The notes beneath the pieces are model-generated. The model ran no database searches. It was not told the DNA's origin and worked only from the letters and a program-made list of their open reading frames with translations. Shown here one piece after another: positions 63,199-64,000 of a stretch of 64,000 bases of DNA (positions within the stretch are counted from its first letter, which is position 1; every line of letters begins with the position of its first letter). A program made the position numbers and the translations under genes. Origin of the DNA: Actinoplanes xinjiangensis (GTDB taxonomy: Bacteria; Actinomycetota; Actinomycetes; Mycobacteriales; Micromonosporaceae); assembly GCF_003148685.1 (NCBI RefSeq), contig NZ_QGGR01000013.1, forward strand, positions 232,457-296,456, in the 5' to 3' direction.

Positions 63199-64000
63199 AT
63201 GGTTGCGGGGGTGGAGCGCGGGTACCGGTACCGCTTCTATCCCACTAAGGCGCAGGCCGGATTGTTGACGCGGACGTTCGGGTGTGTGCGGCTGGTGTAC
63301 AACCTGGGGTTGCAGGCCCGCCGGGAGGCGTGGCAGCAGCGGCAGGAGACGCTCGGCTACCAGGCGACGTCGGCGTTGCTGACCGGCTGGAAGAAGACGG
63401 CTGAGTTCTCGTTTCTGACCGAAGTGTCGTGTGTGCCGTTGCAGCAGGCGCTGCGGCACCTGGACGTCGCCTACCAGAAGTTCTTCAACGGCGAATCCCG
63501 GTTTCCGCGGTTGAAGTCGCGCAAGAGGTCGCGTCGGTCGGCGGAGTTCACCGCCAGCGCCTTCACCTACGTAGCCGGTGAGTTGCGGCTGGCGAAGCTG
63601 ATGGACGAGCCCCTCGCGGTGGTGTGGTCGCGGCCGCTGCCCGACGGTGCGGTGCCGTCGACGGTGACCGTGTCGCAGGACCGGGCGGGCCGCTGGTTCG
63701 TGTCGCTGCGTGTCGTGGTGCCCGCCGTCACCGCTGCGGCCACCACGGCCATGGTCGGGATCGACGCCGGGTTGAACCGGTTGCTGACCCTGTCGGACGG
63801 CACAATAGTCGACAACCCGCGGCACGAGCGCCGGGAACGTGCCGCCTTGGCCCGGGCGCAGCGGAATCTGGCGCGTAAGGAGAAGGGCTCCCGGAATCGG
63901 GAGAGGGCGCGGGTGAAGGTGGCGCGGGTGCATGCCCGGATCGCTGACCGGCGTCGGGATGTGTTGCACCAGGTGACGACTCGGCTCGTGCGCGAGAACC
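63199..64000 (+). CDS. tnpB: TnpB-like RNA-guided nuclease/IS605-type OrfB (cut by window edge)
   Basis: The frame from ATG 63199 is open to the end of the window (267 codons). The N-terminal RGYRYRFYPTKAQAGLLTRTF, RLVYNLGLQARREAW and ESRFPRLKSRKRSRRSAEF, and the RuvC-I motif VGIDAGLNRLLTLSDG (Asp at about 191) match TnpB/OrfB. The RuvC-II and -III and zinc-finger parts would lie beyond the edge. No TnpA (Y1 or serine) gene is upstream. The guide RNA would be encoded at the missing right end. Confidence 0.9.
   Translation, partial: MVAGVERGYRYRFYPTKAQAGLLTRTFGCVRLVYNLGLQARREAWQQRQETLGYQATSALLTGWKKTAEFSFLTEVSCVPLQQALRHLDVAYQKFFNGESRFPRLKSRKRSRRSAEFTASAFTYVAGELRLAKLMDEPLAVVWSRPLPDGAVPSTVTVSQDRAGRWFVSLRVVVPAVTAAATTAMVGIDAGLNRLLTLSDGTIVDNPRHERRERAALARAQRNLARKEKGSRNRERARVKVARVHARIADRRRDVLHQVTTRLVREN
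63199..64000 (+). mobile_element. IS200/IS605- or IS607-type element, left part
   Basis: The presence of tnpB shows the element. No terminal repeat can be recognised, so the left end is unknown. A short hairpin, TGCCCTGC-GGA-GCAGGGCA (63091-63109), lies upstream and may be part of the left end, but similar hairpins are common here. Confidence 0.5.

Overview
The window is a very GC-rich chromosomal segment with GTG starts, ATGA/GTGA stop-start overlaps, leaderless-looking promoters, a deazaflavin (F420-type) oxidoreductase, DivIVA and ECF41 proteins, and many secreted polysaccharide-degrading enzymes with CBM2/CBM13/CBM42 modules. This fits a soil or plant-litter actinomycete, most likely Micromonosporaceae (Actinoplanes-like). 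The family-level call is inference from gene content. I saw no rRNA, tRNA or CRISPR array.

Layout. 1-2430: the end of a ricin-lectin glycosidase and a GH54-type arabinofuranosidase. 2490-9181: small regulators (MarR, an XRE/MmyB regulator and its truncated paralogue), a quinone-reductase-like enzyme, SRPBCC proteins, a secreted I36-type protease inhibitor, and a TetR/SDR/nitroreductase-like module with two clear operators. 9182-11301: gene debris and two secreted proteins, one a second I36-like inhibitor. 11481-17713: five minus-strand genes built around a soluble VirD4/TraG-type ATPase, a membrane M48 protease with a zinc ribbon, a zinc-ribbon membrane protein, an unknown protein and a long coiled-coil protein. 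This is the best candidate for an undescribed system. 18023-21801: GH10 xylanase and GH5 cellulase, both with CBM2 and each with a recognisable operator upstream. 21863-28887: LRV-repeat protein, PAS-EAL phosphodiesterase, a WYL regulator divergent from a glyoxalase, a dienelactone hydrolase and a DUF4184 membrane protein. 29059-31240: LacI regulator divergent from a membrane-anchored arabinose-binding (CBM42) protein, with three related operators. 31304-34620: DivIVA-like protein, an ECF41 sigma factor with its AhpD-like partner and predicted target promoter, a 2'-5' RNA ligase-like protein and a DUF6817 protein. 34640-41099: orphan PotD-type lipoprotein, then an FGGY kinase with an aldolase-aminotransferase fusion, divergent from a PucR-type regulator. 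41106-43940: a secreted nuclease/phosphatase with FG-GAP repeats. 44070-52211: mostly unassigned small proteins, a tandem GNAT protein, a PHP hydrolase and a membrane protein ending in a VHL-like beta domain. 52794-60892: SDR enzymes, a NarL-type two-component system divergent from an MMPL exporter, a cyclic-phosphate receiver protein, and a NIPSNAP/Rrf2 pair. 61436-64000: an RTX-repeat secreted protein and the start of a TnpB gene cut by the window edge.

Together the lignocellulose genes form a dispersed but coherent toolkit for xylan, arabinoxylan and cellulose. They carry local operators of types expected for sugar-responsive repressors. Many regulator genes are divergent from their probable target with an inverted repeat in the shared promoter. 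Convergent gene pairs are separated by strong GC-rich hairpins without long U tracts.
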